Below, in pieces: positions 8,345 through 16,006 of a DNA stretch of 32,076 nucleotides. The position numbers were made by a program, and so were the translations under genes. The notes under the pieces were generated by a model. That model was given only the letters and a program-made list of their open reading frames with translations. It was not told where the DNA came from and did no database searches. Numbering within the stretch: position 1 is the first letter of the stretch; each line of letters begins with the position of its first letter. The stretch is taken from NCBI GenBank assembly GCA_044226685.1, contig JBGAGP010000041.1, positions 1 to 32,076 of the forward strand, read 5' to 3'. The stretch comes from Dongia_A sp044226685. Its GTDB lineage: Bacteria; Pseudomonadota; Alphaproteobacteria; Dongiales; Dongiaceae.

Positions 8345-9256
8345 ATGGACATGCGCGGCAGACCGGGGTTGCGCTGGATAATCGGCATCTCGTCCGCGCT
8401 TGCCGTTGTCGCGGTCGTGCTTTGGCAAGTATTCGCACCCGGGGCGCCGGCCCCGGCGATGTGGGTCGTCCGCGACGCTGATTCGACGATCTACCTGTTC
8501 GGCACCATTCACCTGACGCGGCAAGGCGCGGATTGGCGCAACGGCCGGATCGCCCAGGCGTTCGACGCGAGCGGCGAGGTCTGGCTCGAGGCGGTGGGCC
8601 TCGCCGATCCGAAAACGGCCGCGTCGGTGCAGGCCATCGTGCTGAAACACGGCTTCGACCGCAAGCATCCGCTGTCCAGCAAGCTGTCGCCCGAGGTGCT
8701 GGACCGGGTGGCGGCGGTGGCGCGCGAGGCCGGCCTGCCGCGTGCGGCGCTCGAGCCGATGCGGCCCTGGCTGGCGGCACTCGCTTTGAGCATGGGGCCG
8801 CTGATCAAGGACGGGCACGATCCGAAGCAGGGCGTCGACCTGGTCCTCGAAGCGGATGCCCGGCAGTCGCGCAAGGTGCTGAAGGGCTTCGAGACCGCGG
8901 AGCAGCAGGTCATGTTCTTCGCCGACCTGCCGCCGGAGGTCGAGCTGGCTTTCCTCGAGCAGACGGTGAACGGCGCGCAGACGCTCAAGCAGGGCTTCGA
9001 ACAGATGGCCGAGGCCTGGGAGCATGGCGACGTCGATACGCTGGACAAGCTGATCATCGGCGCCATCCGCACCGAGACGCCGGAGCTCTACGACGCGCTG
9101 ATCCTGCGCCGCAACGCCGCGTGGAGCGACAGGATCGCCGCGCTGATGCAAGGCTCCGGCACCACGTTCATCGCCGTCGGCGCCGGCCATCTGGTCGGCG
9201 AGCAGGGCCTGCCGGCCTTGCTGGCCGCGCGCGGCTTCGAGGTGCAGCGCGACTGA
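8345..9256 (+). CDS. TraB/GumN family protein
   Basis: The 303-residue product has one N-terminal membrane or signal segment (about residues 10-30). Two TraB/GumN hallmarks follow: IYLFGTIHL with GTIH at 53-56, and a C-terminal VGAGHLVGEQGL. In this family the GxxH and GxGH histidines are thought to form a metal-dependent, Tiki-like protease site. Relatives are envelope-associated; the role in bacteria is poorly defined. The ATG at 8345 follows ACGGGGGC and is preferred over an in-frame upstream start at 8300, which would add fifteen unlikely residues. Confidence 0.85.
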   Translation: MDMRGRPGLRWIIGISSALAVVAVVLWQVFAPGAPAPAMWVVRDADSTIYLFGTIHLTRQGADWRNGRIAQAFDASGEVWLEAVGLADPKTAASVQAIVLKHGFDRKHPLSSKLSPEVLDRVAAVAREAGLPRAALEPMRPWLAALALSMGPLIKDGHDPKQGVDLVLEADARQSRKVLKGFETAEQQVMFFADLPPEVELAFLEQTVNGAQTLKQGFEQMAEAWEHGDVDTLDKLIIGAIRTETPELYDALILRRNAAWSDRIAALMQGSGTTFIAVGAGHLVGEQGLPALLAARGFEVQRD

Positions 9257-9329
9257 TGACGATTGCGGTGACGAAGATTGCCGCGCTGTGGCAGGATCGC
9301 CGGATGTTCACCGCCGCAGGAGCAATCGC

Positions 9330-10049
9330 ATGACCGCGTCGGGGGCCGAGGGCCCTGCCGCCAAGAAGTATGTTTTCCCGCCCATGCCGCAACCGGCACT
9401 GCCCATCCGCGGCTCGGACCTGCTGTTCCCGGTGCATCGCATCTACTGCGTAGGCCGGAACTACGCCGACCACGCGATCGAGATGGGCCACGACCCCAGC
9501 CGCGAGGCGCCGTTCTTCTTCCAGAAGAATCCCGACACGCTGGTCCCGGATGGCGGCGTGTTTCCCTATCCCGACGCCTCACAGGACGTGCATCACGAGC
9601 TCGAGATGGTGGTGGCGCTGCAATCGGGCGGCCGGAACATCGCGACCGCGACGGCGCTCGATTGCGTCTTCGGCTATGCCGTCGGGCTCGACATGACGCG
9701 GCGTGACCTGCAGGGCGAGGCAAAGAAGCTGGGCCGGCCGTGGGAAGTGGGCAAGGCCTTCGAGGCGGCGGCACCCTGTTCGGCGATCGCGCCGGCCAGT
9801 GCCATCGGCCATCCGGTCAAGGGCAGGGTGTGGCTGAAGGTCAATGGCGTACTCAAGCAGCAGGGCGATCTCGACCAGCTGATCTGGAAGGTGCCGGAGA
9901 TGATCGCCTACCTCTCCGGCCTGTTCGAGCTGCGCGCCGGCGATCTCATCTTCTCCGGCACGCCCGCCGGTGTCGGTCCGGTCCAGCGCGGCGACGCGCT
10001 GCAGGGCGGCGTCGACGGCGTGGGAGAGCTGCGCGTCGCCGTCGCGTAG
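9330..10049 (+). CDS. Fumarylacetoacetate hydrolase (FAH) family protein
   Basis: The 239-residue product fits the short FAH-fold enzymes, such as fumarylpyruvate hydrolase and 2-keto-3-deoxy or hydroxyheptadienedioate hydrolases and isomerases. Visible family features are CVGRNYADHA (40-49), FFQKNPDT (63-70), the metal-binding acids E90 and E92 in HHELEMVVAL, D121 in GLDMTRRDLQ, and SGTPAGVGP near the C-terminus. These enzymes cleave C-C bonds in acylpyruvates with a divalent metal in the cytoplasm. The RDLQ and GKAFE motifs are often seen in the fumarylpyruvate-hydrolase subgroup, but no aromatic-degradation gene is nearby, so I keep the general name. The start at 9330 follows GCAGGAGC. Confidence 0.88.
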   Translation: MTASGAEGPAAKKYVFPPMPQPALPIRGSDLLFPVHRIYCVGRNYADHAIEMGHDPSREAPFFFQKNPDTLVPDGGVFPYPDASQDVHHELEMVVALQSGGRNIATATALDCVFGYAVGLDMTRRDLQGEAKKLGRPWEVGKAFEAAAPCSAIAPASAIGHPVKGRVWLKVNGVLKQQGDLDQLIWKVPEMIAYLSGLFELRAGDLIFSGTPAGVGPVQRGDALQGGVDGVGELRVAVA

Positions 10050-10069
10050 GCGCCAAGTTGGGTGCGGAA

Positions 10070-10090
10070 GGGCGGCGGCACGCGCCGCCC
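10070..10090. terminator. Hairpin between convergent genes
   Basis: GGGCGGCG (10070-10077) pairs perfectly with CGCCGCCC (10083-10090) around a five-base loop. It sits between the ends of the FAH-family gene and the convergent gene at 10124. It lacks a clear T-run on either strand, so it may be a weak bidirectional terminator or an mRNA 3'-end hairpin. Confidence 0.5.
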
Positions 10091-10123
10091 CTCGTGCTTC
10101 AAGATCCGGGCGATGGATCGGAC

Positions 10124-11011
10124 CTAGTAGACGCCGGTCTTGCGCTTTCCGCCGGGGCGCTTCAGCACCGACAGCCGGTATGCCGTCTTGAGCTTGGTCA
10201 CCTGCGCGGCGGTCTTCTGCGTGCCGCCATGCTTGGACTCGTTCTCGCGCACCGCCTCGGCCATCTGCTTGGCGAAACGGCGATAGCGCAGCGAGCGGCG
10301 CGCCGCCGAGGCCTCGCCTTTCAGCTTCTGGCGCTTTGCCGCCACAGTGTCGTTCTTGCGGCTGAAGGTTTCGTGGGTGCCCGTCTCCGGATCGTAGAAG
10401 CCGATATAGCCGCCCGGGTTGACGCCGAACGAGTTCAGGGTCTTGCCATTGTAGGCGCGGCCGAGAAAATCGTTTCTCCCGCCCGGCTCGTCGCTGCCGG
10501 TGAAGTAGAGCGGCAGGACGAAGTTGGATACCTCGACGCCGTCCACCGAATAGGTCTCGGATTGCACCGCGTCCGACATTTCGTACCAGTGGAACACGGT
10601 CTTCTTCGGATCGACGGGATGCGGCCCCATCACCAGCAGGTTGACCTCGGGATCGGCGATCAGTTCCATCGCCTCGTGCGACAGGGTGACGGTCCAGGAT
10701 TCGCCGAGCTTCTTCGCCAGGTCGGTGAAGACGAAACCGTATGGAATGCCGCGGGCGTTCTGGTCGTGATAGCCGAGCGCGCCGGCCACGTCGGTCTTGT
10801 CCCAGAGATAGAGGATGGCGTCGCCGCGCAGATCCGGCAGGGTCATCTTGCCGGGATTCTTCTCGCTGCGACCCTCCAGGCGCAGGGTCGCGCCGAGACT
10901 CCAGTAGGGTTCGAAATCCTCGGCGATCTGCCGGTTGATGGCGCGGATTGCCGTCTGCAGGTCTTCATCCTTGATCTGGCCATTGGTGTGATTGACGATG
11001 GAAATGATCAT
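10124..11011 (-). CDS. Uncharacterised protein with HE-containing motif, basic C-terminus
   Basis: The 295-residue product has no signal peptide or membrane segment. A conserved-looking core near residues 90-125 contains GFVFTDLAKKLG and then SHEAMELIADP with H112, E113, E116 and D120. This resembles the HE-centred helix of metal-dependent peptidases but lacks the second histidine of HExxH, so proteolysis is only a possibility. From about residue 218 the tail is rich in Lys and Arg and could bind nucleic acid or an anionic surface. The start at 11011 follows GGGAGGGAAGC on the minus strand. It is flanked by convergent and divergent neighbours, so it is probably a single-gene unit. I do not recognise a named family. 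Confidence 0.7.
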   Translation of the reverse strand: MIISIVNHTNGQIKDEDLQTAIRAINRQIAEDFEPYWSLGATLRLEGRSEKNPGKMTLPDLRGDAILYLWDKTDVAGALGYHDQNARGIPYGFVFTDLAKKLGESWTVTLSHEAMELIADPEVNLLVMGPHPVDPKKTVFHWYEMSDAVQSETYSVDGVEVSNFVLPLYFTGSDEPGGRNDFLGRAYNGKTLNSFGVNPGGYIGFYDPETGTHETFSRKNDTVAAKRQKLKGEASAARRSLRYRRFAKQMAEAVRENESKHGGTQKTAAQVTKLKTAYRLSVLKRPGGKRKTGVY

Positions 11012-11390
11012 GCTTCCCTCCCCTCATGACGCTGGATGCAACGAAGCAGCGGAATCGCCTGGCGCGAAACTTGTGCAATGCGAACGGATCAATATCGCGT
11101 CGCGGCCCGCCAAATCCCTCGGCCACCATATCCGTCGGTCGCCAAACCGGTCGGCGCGTCTGCACGCATGCGTTGCAAGTCCATGCCGGCGAGACTGCGC
11201 TTTATCTATCGCGCCAAGCGGGTAGCGCCGTCAAATCACGGATTGAGGTATTCCGGCGCGGTGCCGTGCCGGGCGATGGGGCCGATTTCTGTATCGCTGC
11301 CGCCCTATTGAGCGCATGGTGCAAAGAAAACTGCACGGGCCTCGTCCGACGCCCGTCTGCACATCCGATAGTCGAAAAGGAATTTCTCGC
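11012..11390. other. Intergenic region, 379 bases, divergent promoters expected
   Basis: This gap separates two divergent genes and should hold both promoters. Several short frames cross it, but none has a convincing start, composition or motif. The sequence is a little less GC-rich than the genes around it. Nothing specific is recognised beyond the ribosome binding sites at its ends (GGGAGGGAA for the left gene, AAAAGGAA for the right gene). Confidence 0.4.
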
Positions 11391-11750
11391 ATGAACATCC
11401 CAACATGGCTCAAGCCGGCGGTCGCCGGCGGGCTTGCCGGCGCCGTGATAACGATGGTTGTCGGCTTCAATCAGGGCGGCTGGTACTCCAATGGTTCGGC
11501 GGAGCGGCTGGCCTATGACCGGTCGCAGGTTGCCGTGATCCAGGCGCTGTTGCCGGTCTGCGTCAGCCAGCAGAAATCCGACCCGGATTCGACTGCCAAG
11601 CTGGCGGAGCTGATGGCTATGAAGACCAGCTATGAGCAGCGCGATTTCGTGATCAAGTCCGGATGGGCCACCATGCCGGCGGCCACCGAACCGAACCGCG
11701 AATTGGCGACTGCTTGCGCCGATATGCTGGCGAAGCCCGCGCAGAGCTGA
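11391..11750 (+). CDS. Small membrane-anchored hypothetical protein
   Basis: The 119-residue product has one N-terminal hydrophobic segment (about residues 9-27), glycine-rich like a signal anchor, followed by a polar domain with two cysteines (in LPVCVSQ and ATACADM) that could form a disulphide in the periplasm. The ATG at 11391 is chosen because AAAAGGAA lies just upstream; an earlier in-frame start at 11316 would add unlikely residues. Proteins of this layout occur in alphaproteobacteria without an assigned function. The next gene begins 35 bases downstream, so they may be cotranscribed. Confidence 0.7.
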   Translation: MNIPTWLKPAVAGGLAGAVITMVVGFNQGGWYSNGSAERLAYDRSQVAVIQALLPVCVSQQKSDPDSTAKLAELMAMKTSYEQRDFVIKSGWATMPAATEPNRELATACADMLAKPAQS

Positions 11751-11785
11751 TTGCGCGTCGACTCGCGGGAAGCTTGGCGCGGAAC

Positions 11786-12094
11786 ATGATCGAAGACGAC
11801 GATCGCCCGCCGGTGTCGCTTGACGAGCATCGCGGAATGGCGGCACAGGTGGCGACGGAGGCCCGGCGCCACCTGTCGGAGGTCGAGGCCGACCAGGAAG
11901 CGCTGCGCCAGGCGCAGGCCGGACTTGAGGCGGTGCTTTTCGCGCAGGCCGCGGGCACCTGGCCCGAGGCGGCGGAAAAGGCAAAATACCTGCTGCGGCT
12001 GCTTGCGGCGTCGGCTGAGGGGCGCGATCCGCGCTGCCGGCAGATGATCGAGGCGGTGCTGGAGGATTTCCGGAAGCTGACTATCGGGACGTGA
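11786..12094 (+). CDS. Hypothetical helical protein
   Basis: The 102-residue product is acidic and mostly helical, with RPPVSLDEHRGMAAQVATE at the start and a predicted coiled-coil region near residues 25-45. The pattern (SLDEHRGMAAQ, then KAKYLLRLLAAS and a C-terminal DPRC..MIEAVLEDF) looks like a small uncharacterised alphaproteobacterial family. The ATG at 11786 is the best start, although an in-frame TTG at 11774 is possible. It follows the membrane-protein gene on the same strand. Confidence 0.65.
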   Translation: MIEDDDRPPVSLDEHRGMAAQVATEARRHLSEVEADQEALRQAQAGLEAVLFAQAAGTWPEAAEKAKYLLRLLAASAEGRDPRCRQMIEAVLEDFRKLTIGT

Positions 12095-12122
12095 CCCGGC
12101 AGAAGCGCCAGGGCGGGCCCGG

Positions 12123-12437
12123 CTAGGCCTGACTGTCCATGTCGCCGCCCGCAGCCATGGCGGTCTCGCCCGGTGCGTCCATGGCGGCCTTGCTGGTGCG
12201 GCGCTTGCGCGGCACGACCGGCTTGGGAATGGCGGCTTCGATCGCCTCGGCCTCGCGGGTCGCCGCTTCCTTGGCCAAGCGCAGGGCTCGCAGATTGTCG
12301 ACTTTCTTGGCTTCGACGGCGAGAACCTCGGCGCGCTCCTTCAGCATCTCGCTCTGCGCCTGCTTGGCCTTCAGCGTCGCTGAATGCGCCTGCCGGCGGG
12401 CTTCTTCCGAACGAAGGCTGGTGGATCTGTTCATCAT
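12123..12437 (-). CDS. Hypothetical coiled-coil protein downstream of csp
   Basis: The 104-residue product opens MMNRSTSLRSEEARRQAHS and is then rich in Ala, Glu, Lys and Arg to about residue 70, consistent with one long helix or coiled coil. A short basic stretch PRKRRTSKAA follows. Small proteins of this kind are often next to csp genes in alphaproteobacteria, but no function is assigned. The double ATG at 12437 and 12434 follows GGGGCAAGAGAAA on the minus strand. A longer frame upstream to 12827 overlaps csp in a different frame and is not used. A terminator separates it from csp, so it probably has its own promoter in 12438-12554. Confidence 0.7.
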   Translation of the reverse strand: MMNRSTSLRSEEARRQAHSATLKAKQAQSEMLKERAEVLAVEAKKVDNLRALRLAKEAATREAEAIEAAIPKPVVPRKRRTSKAAMDAPGETAMAAGGDMDSQA

Positions 12438-12554
12438 TTTCTCTTGCCCCACGAACTGATGGCCTTGGCGGCTGAAGGGGCTCGGCACGATGTGCGAGCC
12501 CCGGTTCGGCGTGCTCGATTGCACATATCGACCGAAGTGCCGAAGCTGCCCGGC

Positions 12555-12591
12555 AAAAACCGGGCGGAGCAACCGTGGTCGTTCCGCCCGG
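12555..12591 (-). terminator. Rho-independent terminator of csp
   Basis: On the minus strand CCGGGCGGA and TCCGCCCGG form a perfect nine-base-pair stem, and the right arm is followed at once by TTTTT (12559-12555). The stem lies about 50 bases after the csp stop codon. Stem and T-run together make a standard intrinsic terminator for the leftward csp transcript. Confidence 0.88.
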
Positions 12592-12643
12592 ACGCGATCA
12601 CCGCGATCAGGCCGCGCCCTCGGGAGGCGCGGCGCGCGATCGG

Positions 12644-12847
12644 TTAGATCAGCTTGAGATTGCCGGCCGATTCCTTGCCGCGATCCTGAACGATATCGAA
12701 GCTGATCGCCTGACCTTCGCTCAGATGGCCGATACCGGCGCGCTCCACCGCGGAGATGTGGACGAAAACGTCCTTGCTGCCGCCATCCGGCTGGATGAAC
12801 CCGAAGCCCTTCTGGGCGTTGAACCACTTAACTTTGCCACTAGACAT
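12644..12847 (-). CDS. cspA: Cold-shock protein (CspA family)
   Basis: The 67-residue product is a complete single cold-shock domain. It begins SSGKVKWFNAQKGFGFI, so RNP1 (KGFGFI, 13-18) and RNP2 (VFVHI, 27-31) are intact with their aromatic residues. Members bind single-stranded RNA and DNA and act as RNA chaperones in the cytoplasm. The ATG at 12847 follows AAAAAGG. The leader contains a strong hairpin immediately upstream (12869-12887) and is probably about 150 bases long. A clear intrinsic terminator follows the gene. The csp family is certain; which paralogue it is cannot be told from one copy. Confidence 0.95.
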   Translation of the reverse strand: MSSGKVKWFNAQKGFGFIQPDGGSKDVFVHISAVERAGIGHLSEGQAISFDIVQDRGKESAGNLKLI

Positions 12848-12887
12848 GTCGTACCTTTTTAGAAAAGACCGGTTTCAGAAAAACCGG
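12848..12887 (-). promoter_or_regulatory. Structured csp leader: terminator-like hairpin and possible SD-sequestering stem
   Basis: On the minus strand CCGGTTT (12887-12881) pairs with AAACCGG (12875-12869) around a five-base loop and is followed by TCTTTTCT, a terminator-like layout just before the start codon. The same T-rich run can pair with the following AAAAAGG, which is the probable ribosome binding site. The two stems are adjacent rather than mutually exclusive. The structure suggests attenuation or temperature-sensitive translation, as known for some csp leaders, but this is inferred. Confidence 0.5.
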
Positions 12888-13001
12888 AGTGCCGCCACGC
12901 AGAGATTGCGGGGCGGGCCAAGCTACGGAACGGATGAAGCCGGGTCGGGCGCTCGCGGATGAGCGGAAGACGGGGATAGACCCATAACGCGTTGAGTGCC
13001 G

Positions 13002-13007
13002 GTTATA
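13002..13007 (-). promoter_or_regulatory. Possible -10 box of csp
   Basis: TATAAC on the minus strand lies about 155 bases before the csp start. TTGCTT is found 19 bases upstream of it and could be a weak -35 box. The implied leader of roughly 150 bases would match the long leaders typical of cspA genes. Confidence 0.3.
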
Positions 13008-13145
13008 TGGGCTGAATCGGCGCAAAAAGCAATGGCGGCGAGTCCGGCCGATCGCCACCGGCGCGCGGGAATCCCGCTTATTACCAACGATTTCAACATA
13101 CTCACGGAATTTGTCGCGACGGTGTTTGTTGCTGCGCCAGGCGCC

Positions 13146-14294
13146 TCAGCAGAACAATTCCATCTGCCGGTCCGGCTGCCGCGGCACGGCGAAGCGGGTT
13201 ACGTCCAGGTTCCATTGCCGCCGGTGCAAGTCGTGCTTGCGCGCCACGGTCTCCACCCGCTTGCGGATCATCTCGGCATAGGGGCCCTGGCCCTTCATCC
13301 GCGTGCCCCATTCGGCGCGGTAGATCTCGCCGCCATGACACTGTGCGATGAGGGAGAACACGTGCTTGGCCTTGCCCGGCGCGTGCGTCACCAGCCATTC
13401 GGCGAACAGGTCCTTGATCTCCAGCGGCAGGCGCACGACGGTCCAGTTGACGGCCTGGGCGCCGGCTTCCGCCGCCGCGGCGATGATGGCTTCGATCTCA
13501 TGGTCGGTCAGCGCCGGGATGATCGGCGCCACCGAGACGGCCACCGGCACGCCGGCTTCGCTCAGGCGCCTGATCGCGTCCAGCCGGTTGGCCGGCGTCG
13601 AGGCGCGCGGCTCCAGCTTGCGCGAGAAGTCGCGGTCGAGCGAGGTGACCGACATCGACACCATGACCAGGCGCCGCTGCGCCATGTCGGCCAGCAGGTC
13701 GAGGTCGTCCAGCACGCGGGCGCTCTTGGTGGTGATGCCGACCGGATGATTGAAATCGCTCAGCACCTTCAGCACCTGGCGGGTCACCCGGTATTGCCGC
13801 TCGATCGGCTGGTAGGGATCGGTCACTGCGCCCAGCGCCAGCACGTCGGGCCGGTAGCTCCTCTTGCGCAATTCGCGCTCCAGCAAGGCCGCGGCGTCGG
13901 TCTTGGCGTAGAGCCTGGTCTCGAAATCGAGCCCCGGCGAATGGCCGAGATAGGCATGGGTCGGCCGCGCATAGCAGTAGATGCAGCCATGCTCGCAGCC
14001 GCGATAGGGATTGATCGACTGGTCGAAGGGCACATCCGGCGACTGGTTGCGCGCGATGACGGAGCGGCTGGTGTCCGGGAGCACGGTGGTGCGCAGGGGA
14101 GGCAGCTCCGCCTCCGGGTCATCGACCGCGGGATTGCGCCAGCCGTCATCCTCCAGCGGCCGTTCGCCCAGCTCATAGCGTCCCGGCCGGTTGCTCACGG
14201 CACCGCGCCCCTTCACCGCCTGGGGCGGCAGGGTCGGATCGGGCGCGGCATCCGGATCGGTGCCGGGGGAGGCGTATCGCGGGTCACGGGACAT
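13146..14294 (-). CDS. PA0069 family radical SAM protein
   Basis: The 382-residue product has the CxxxCxxC cluster motif C100-EHG-C104-IY-C107 within NPYRGCEHGCIYCYARPTH, which binds the 4Fe-4S cluster that cleaves S-adenosylmethionine. The sequence around it and the downstream DPYQPIER and VSMSVTSLDRDFSRKLEPR stretches match the spore photoproduct lyase-related (SplB-like) PA0069 group. The substrate of this group is unknown; DNA repair is a guess from the SplB relation. The ATG at 14294 is chosen because the frame upstream of it overlaps the next gene and is low-complexity. It stands apart from csp by about 300 bases and lies 88 bases below the kinase fusion gene, same strand, so cotranscription is possible. 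Confidence 0.9.
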   Translation of the reverse strand: MSRDPRYASPGTDPDAAPDPTLPPQAVKGRGAVSNRPGRYELGERPLEDDGWRNPAVDDPEAELPPLRTTVLPDTSRSVIARNQSPDVPFDQSINPYRGCEHGCIYCYARPTHAYLGHSPGLDFETRLYAKTDAAALLERELRKRSYRPDVLALGAVTDPYQPIERQYRVTRQVLKVLSDFNHPVGITTKSARVLDDLDLLADMAQRRLVMVSMSVTSLDRDFSRKLEPRASTPANRLDAIRRLSEAGVPVAVSVAPIIPALTDHEIEAIIAAAAEAGAQAVNWTVVRLPLEIKDLFAEWLVTHAPGKAKHVFSLIAQCHGGEIYRAEWGTRMKGQGPYAEMIRKRVETVARKHDLHRRQWNLDVTRFAVPRQPDRQMELFC

Positions 14295-14382
14295 GGCCCG
14301 ATCCTGGCGCGAGAATGAGAACAAATAAAGAACAAAAAGCCTGATAACGCGAAATCCGGTAGGCGGCGGGGAAGCGGCAAGC

Positions 14383-15930
14383 CTAGGCGCGCAGGCCGAG
14401 GACCCGCTGCACCTGCGCCACGACGGCGCCGGCATCGGCCCCGGCGTCGATCCGGGTCCAGTCCATCGGGCCGAGATCGTAGGCGAGCTGCTGGCGCAAC
14501 ACCGCCGCGTCGGCATCCGAGGCGTCACCCTGGCGCGCCTGCAGCCGGGCGATCAGCACCTCCGCAGGCGCCTCCAGCCAGAGGCCGGCAAAGGCGACCC
14601 CCGATGCCGCGGCGAGGGCGGCGAAGGCCCGGCGTTCCGCGGGCCGCGCGGCGACGGCGTCGATGATGACGCAATAGCCGGCGGCAAGGGCATCGCGCGC
14701 CGCGTGCTCGAGGGCGGCGTAGACGCGCGCATTCACCTCCGGCGCGTAGGCCTCGGCGGGCAGACGGCCTTCGGGCGCCTGGCCGAACTGGCGCTTGCGC
14801 AGCACGTCGCTGCGCAGCACGCGGGCGCCCGGCGCCTGTCCGAGTTCGCCGGCGATGGCCGCCGCCACGCTCGACTTGCCGGTGCCGCTGAGGCCGCCGA
14901 TGGCGATGAGCCGCGGCGGCGATGGCCGCAGCAAGTCGTCCGCCATGTCAAAATAGGCGCGGGCCTCGTCGAGCGCGCCGTCACGCCGATCGCCCGCCGG
15001 CTGGGCATGCGCGGCGGTCGCGGTGACATGGGCGCGCACGGCCGCGCGCAGCGACAGGAACAGCGGCAGCAGCGGCAATCCGTCGGCTTCGTCGATGCGA
15101 TCGAGATAGCGGTTGAAGACCTGCGCCGCCGCCGCGACGAGACCGCGATGGCGCAAGTCCATCAGCAGGAAGGCGAGGTCGTAGAGCACGTCGATGCAGG
15201 CGATGAGGTCGCTGAACTCGATGCAGTCGAACAGCGTGGGCACGCCGTCGAGCAGGCAGATGTTGGCGAGATGCAGGTCGCCGTGGCAGCGCTTCACCTT
15301 GCCGGAATCGCGGCGGCGGTCGAGCAGGGCGGCGTGACGCGCCAGCGCCGCCAGCGTCGCGTCGCGCAGACGGTCGATATCGGCCGGTCCGAGGCCGCGT
15401 GGCAAGGCGCGGCGCAGGTTCTCGTCATTGATGGTGACCACCGCGCGGGTTCCCGCCACACCACCCTGGTCCGGCACCGGCGCGGCAATGGCATGGAAGG
15501 CGGCGATGCGATCGGCCGTCTGCATCGCGAGCGGCAGCGTCAGCCGGCCCTGTTCCGCCAGGTGGCTGAACAGGGCCTCCTGCGCGAAGCGGCGCATGAC
15601 AACGACCCAATCGACGGCCTCGCCCGCGCCCGCGAAAGCAAGCGTGCCGTCCGCCCGCCGCAGGATCGGCTGGACCGCGAGATAGAGATCCGGCGCGGTG
15701 CGGCGGTTCAAGGTAAGCTCCGCCTCGCAGGCCCGGTGGCGCTGCTCGGGCGTCGAATAGTCGAGATACGAATATCTGACCGCGCGCTTCAGCTTGTAGA
15801 CGCGCTCACCCGCCAGGAAGATCCGCGAGGCATGCGTGGTGATCGTCTCGACGCGCGCCGCAGCGCCGGCATAGGCGCCGGGATCGGACAGGAAGGCGAC
15901 AATCTCGGCCTGGCCCGGATCGCTGGTCAT
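14383..15930 (-). CDS. Fusion of aminoglycoside-phosphotransferase-like kinase and AAA/P-loop kinase domains
   Basis: The 515-residue product has two parts. Residues about 25-330 form a protein-kinase-like fold of the APH type, with HGDLHLANI (216-224) as the catalytic loop and LFDCIEF (233-239) as the metal-binding motif. Residues about 340-515 form a P-loop kinase with Walker A GGLSGTGKSS (345-354), resembling gluconate kinase or zeta-toxin-like small-molecule kinases. This bifunctional layout is a recognised family, but its substrates are unknown. It is not evidence of antibiotic resistance. It is divergent from the small membrane-protein gene at 16007, with only 76 bases between them. Confidence 0.85.
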   Translation of the reverse strand: MTSDPGQAEIVAFLSDPGAYAGAAARVETITTHASRIFLAGERVYKLKRAVRYSYLDYSTPEQRHRACEAELTLNRRTAPDLYLAVQPILRRADGTLAFAGAGEAVDWVVVMRRFAQEALFSHLAEQGRLTLPLAMQTADRIAAFHAIAAPVPDQGGVAGTRAVVTINDENLRRALPRGLGPADIDRLRDATLAALARHAALLDRRRDSGKVKRCHGDLHLANICLLDGVPTLFDCIEFSDLIACIDVLYDLAFLLMDLRHRGLVAAAAQVFNRYLDRIDEADGLPLLPLFLSLRAAVRAHVTATAAHAQPAGDRRDGALDEARAYFDMADDLLRPSPPRLIAIGGLSGTGKSSVAAAIAGELGQAPGARVLRSDVLRKRQFGQAPEGRLPAEAYAPEVNARVYAALEHAARDALAAGYCVIIDAVAARPAERRAFAALAAASGVAFAGLWLEAPAEVLIARLQARQGDASDADAAVLRQQLAYDLGPMDWTRIDAGADAGAVVAQVQRVLGLRA

Positions 15931-16006
15931 CGCTCCTCATCGCTCGTTTCGCGTTCGCGCGCGTTGCTCTAAGCTGGCCTCAACCAGGGGCGGCAGCGCA
16001 AGGGCG

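Larger units (their letters stand above)
12848..13145. other. Intergenic region upstream of csp
   Basis: These 298 bases hold the csp leader and promoter on the minus strand (hairpin and candidate -10 box listed separately). The right part, from about 13058, is the region after the radical SAM gene stop and includes an AT-rich stretch (13081-13135) but no clear terminator. No other gene is seen. Confidence 0.5.

Noticed and set aside
9740..11029. Plus-strand frame of 429 codons across the 10124-11011 gene
   Set aside because: It overlaps the end of the FAH-family gene and the antisense of the HE-motif gene, with no start signal or domain.
11026..11394. Plus-strand 122-codon frame in the divergent gap
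   Set aside because: It spans the expected promoters, starts in the ribosome binding region of the opposite gene, and has no motif.
12438..12827. Upstream extension of the coiled-coil gene into csp
   Set aside because: It overlaps csp in a different frame and crosses the intrinsic terminator; the double ATG at 12437 has a ribosome binding site.
14383..15930. Aminoglycoside resistance gene
   Set aside because: The APH-like fold is fused to a P-loop kinase in a known housekeeping-type family; nothing indicates antibiotic substrates.
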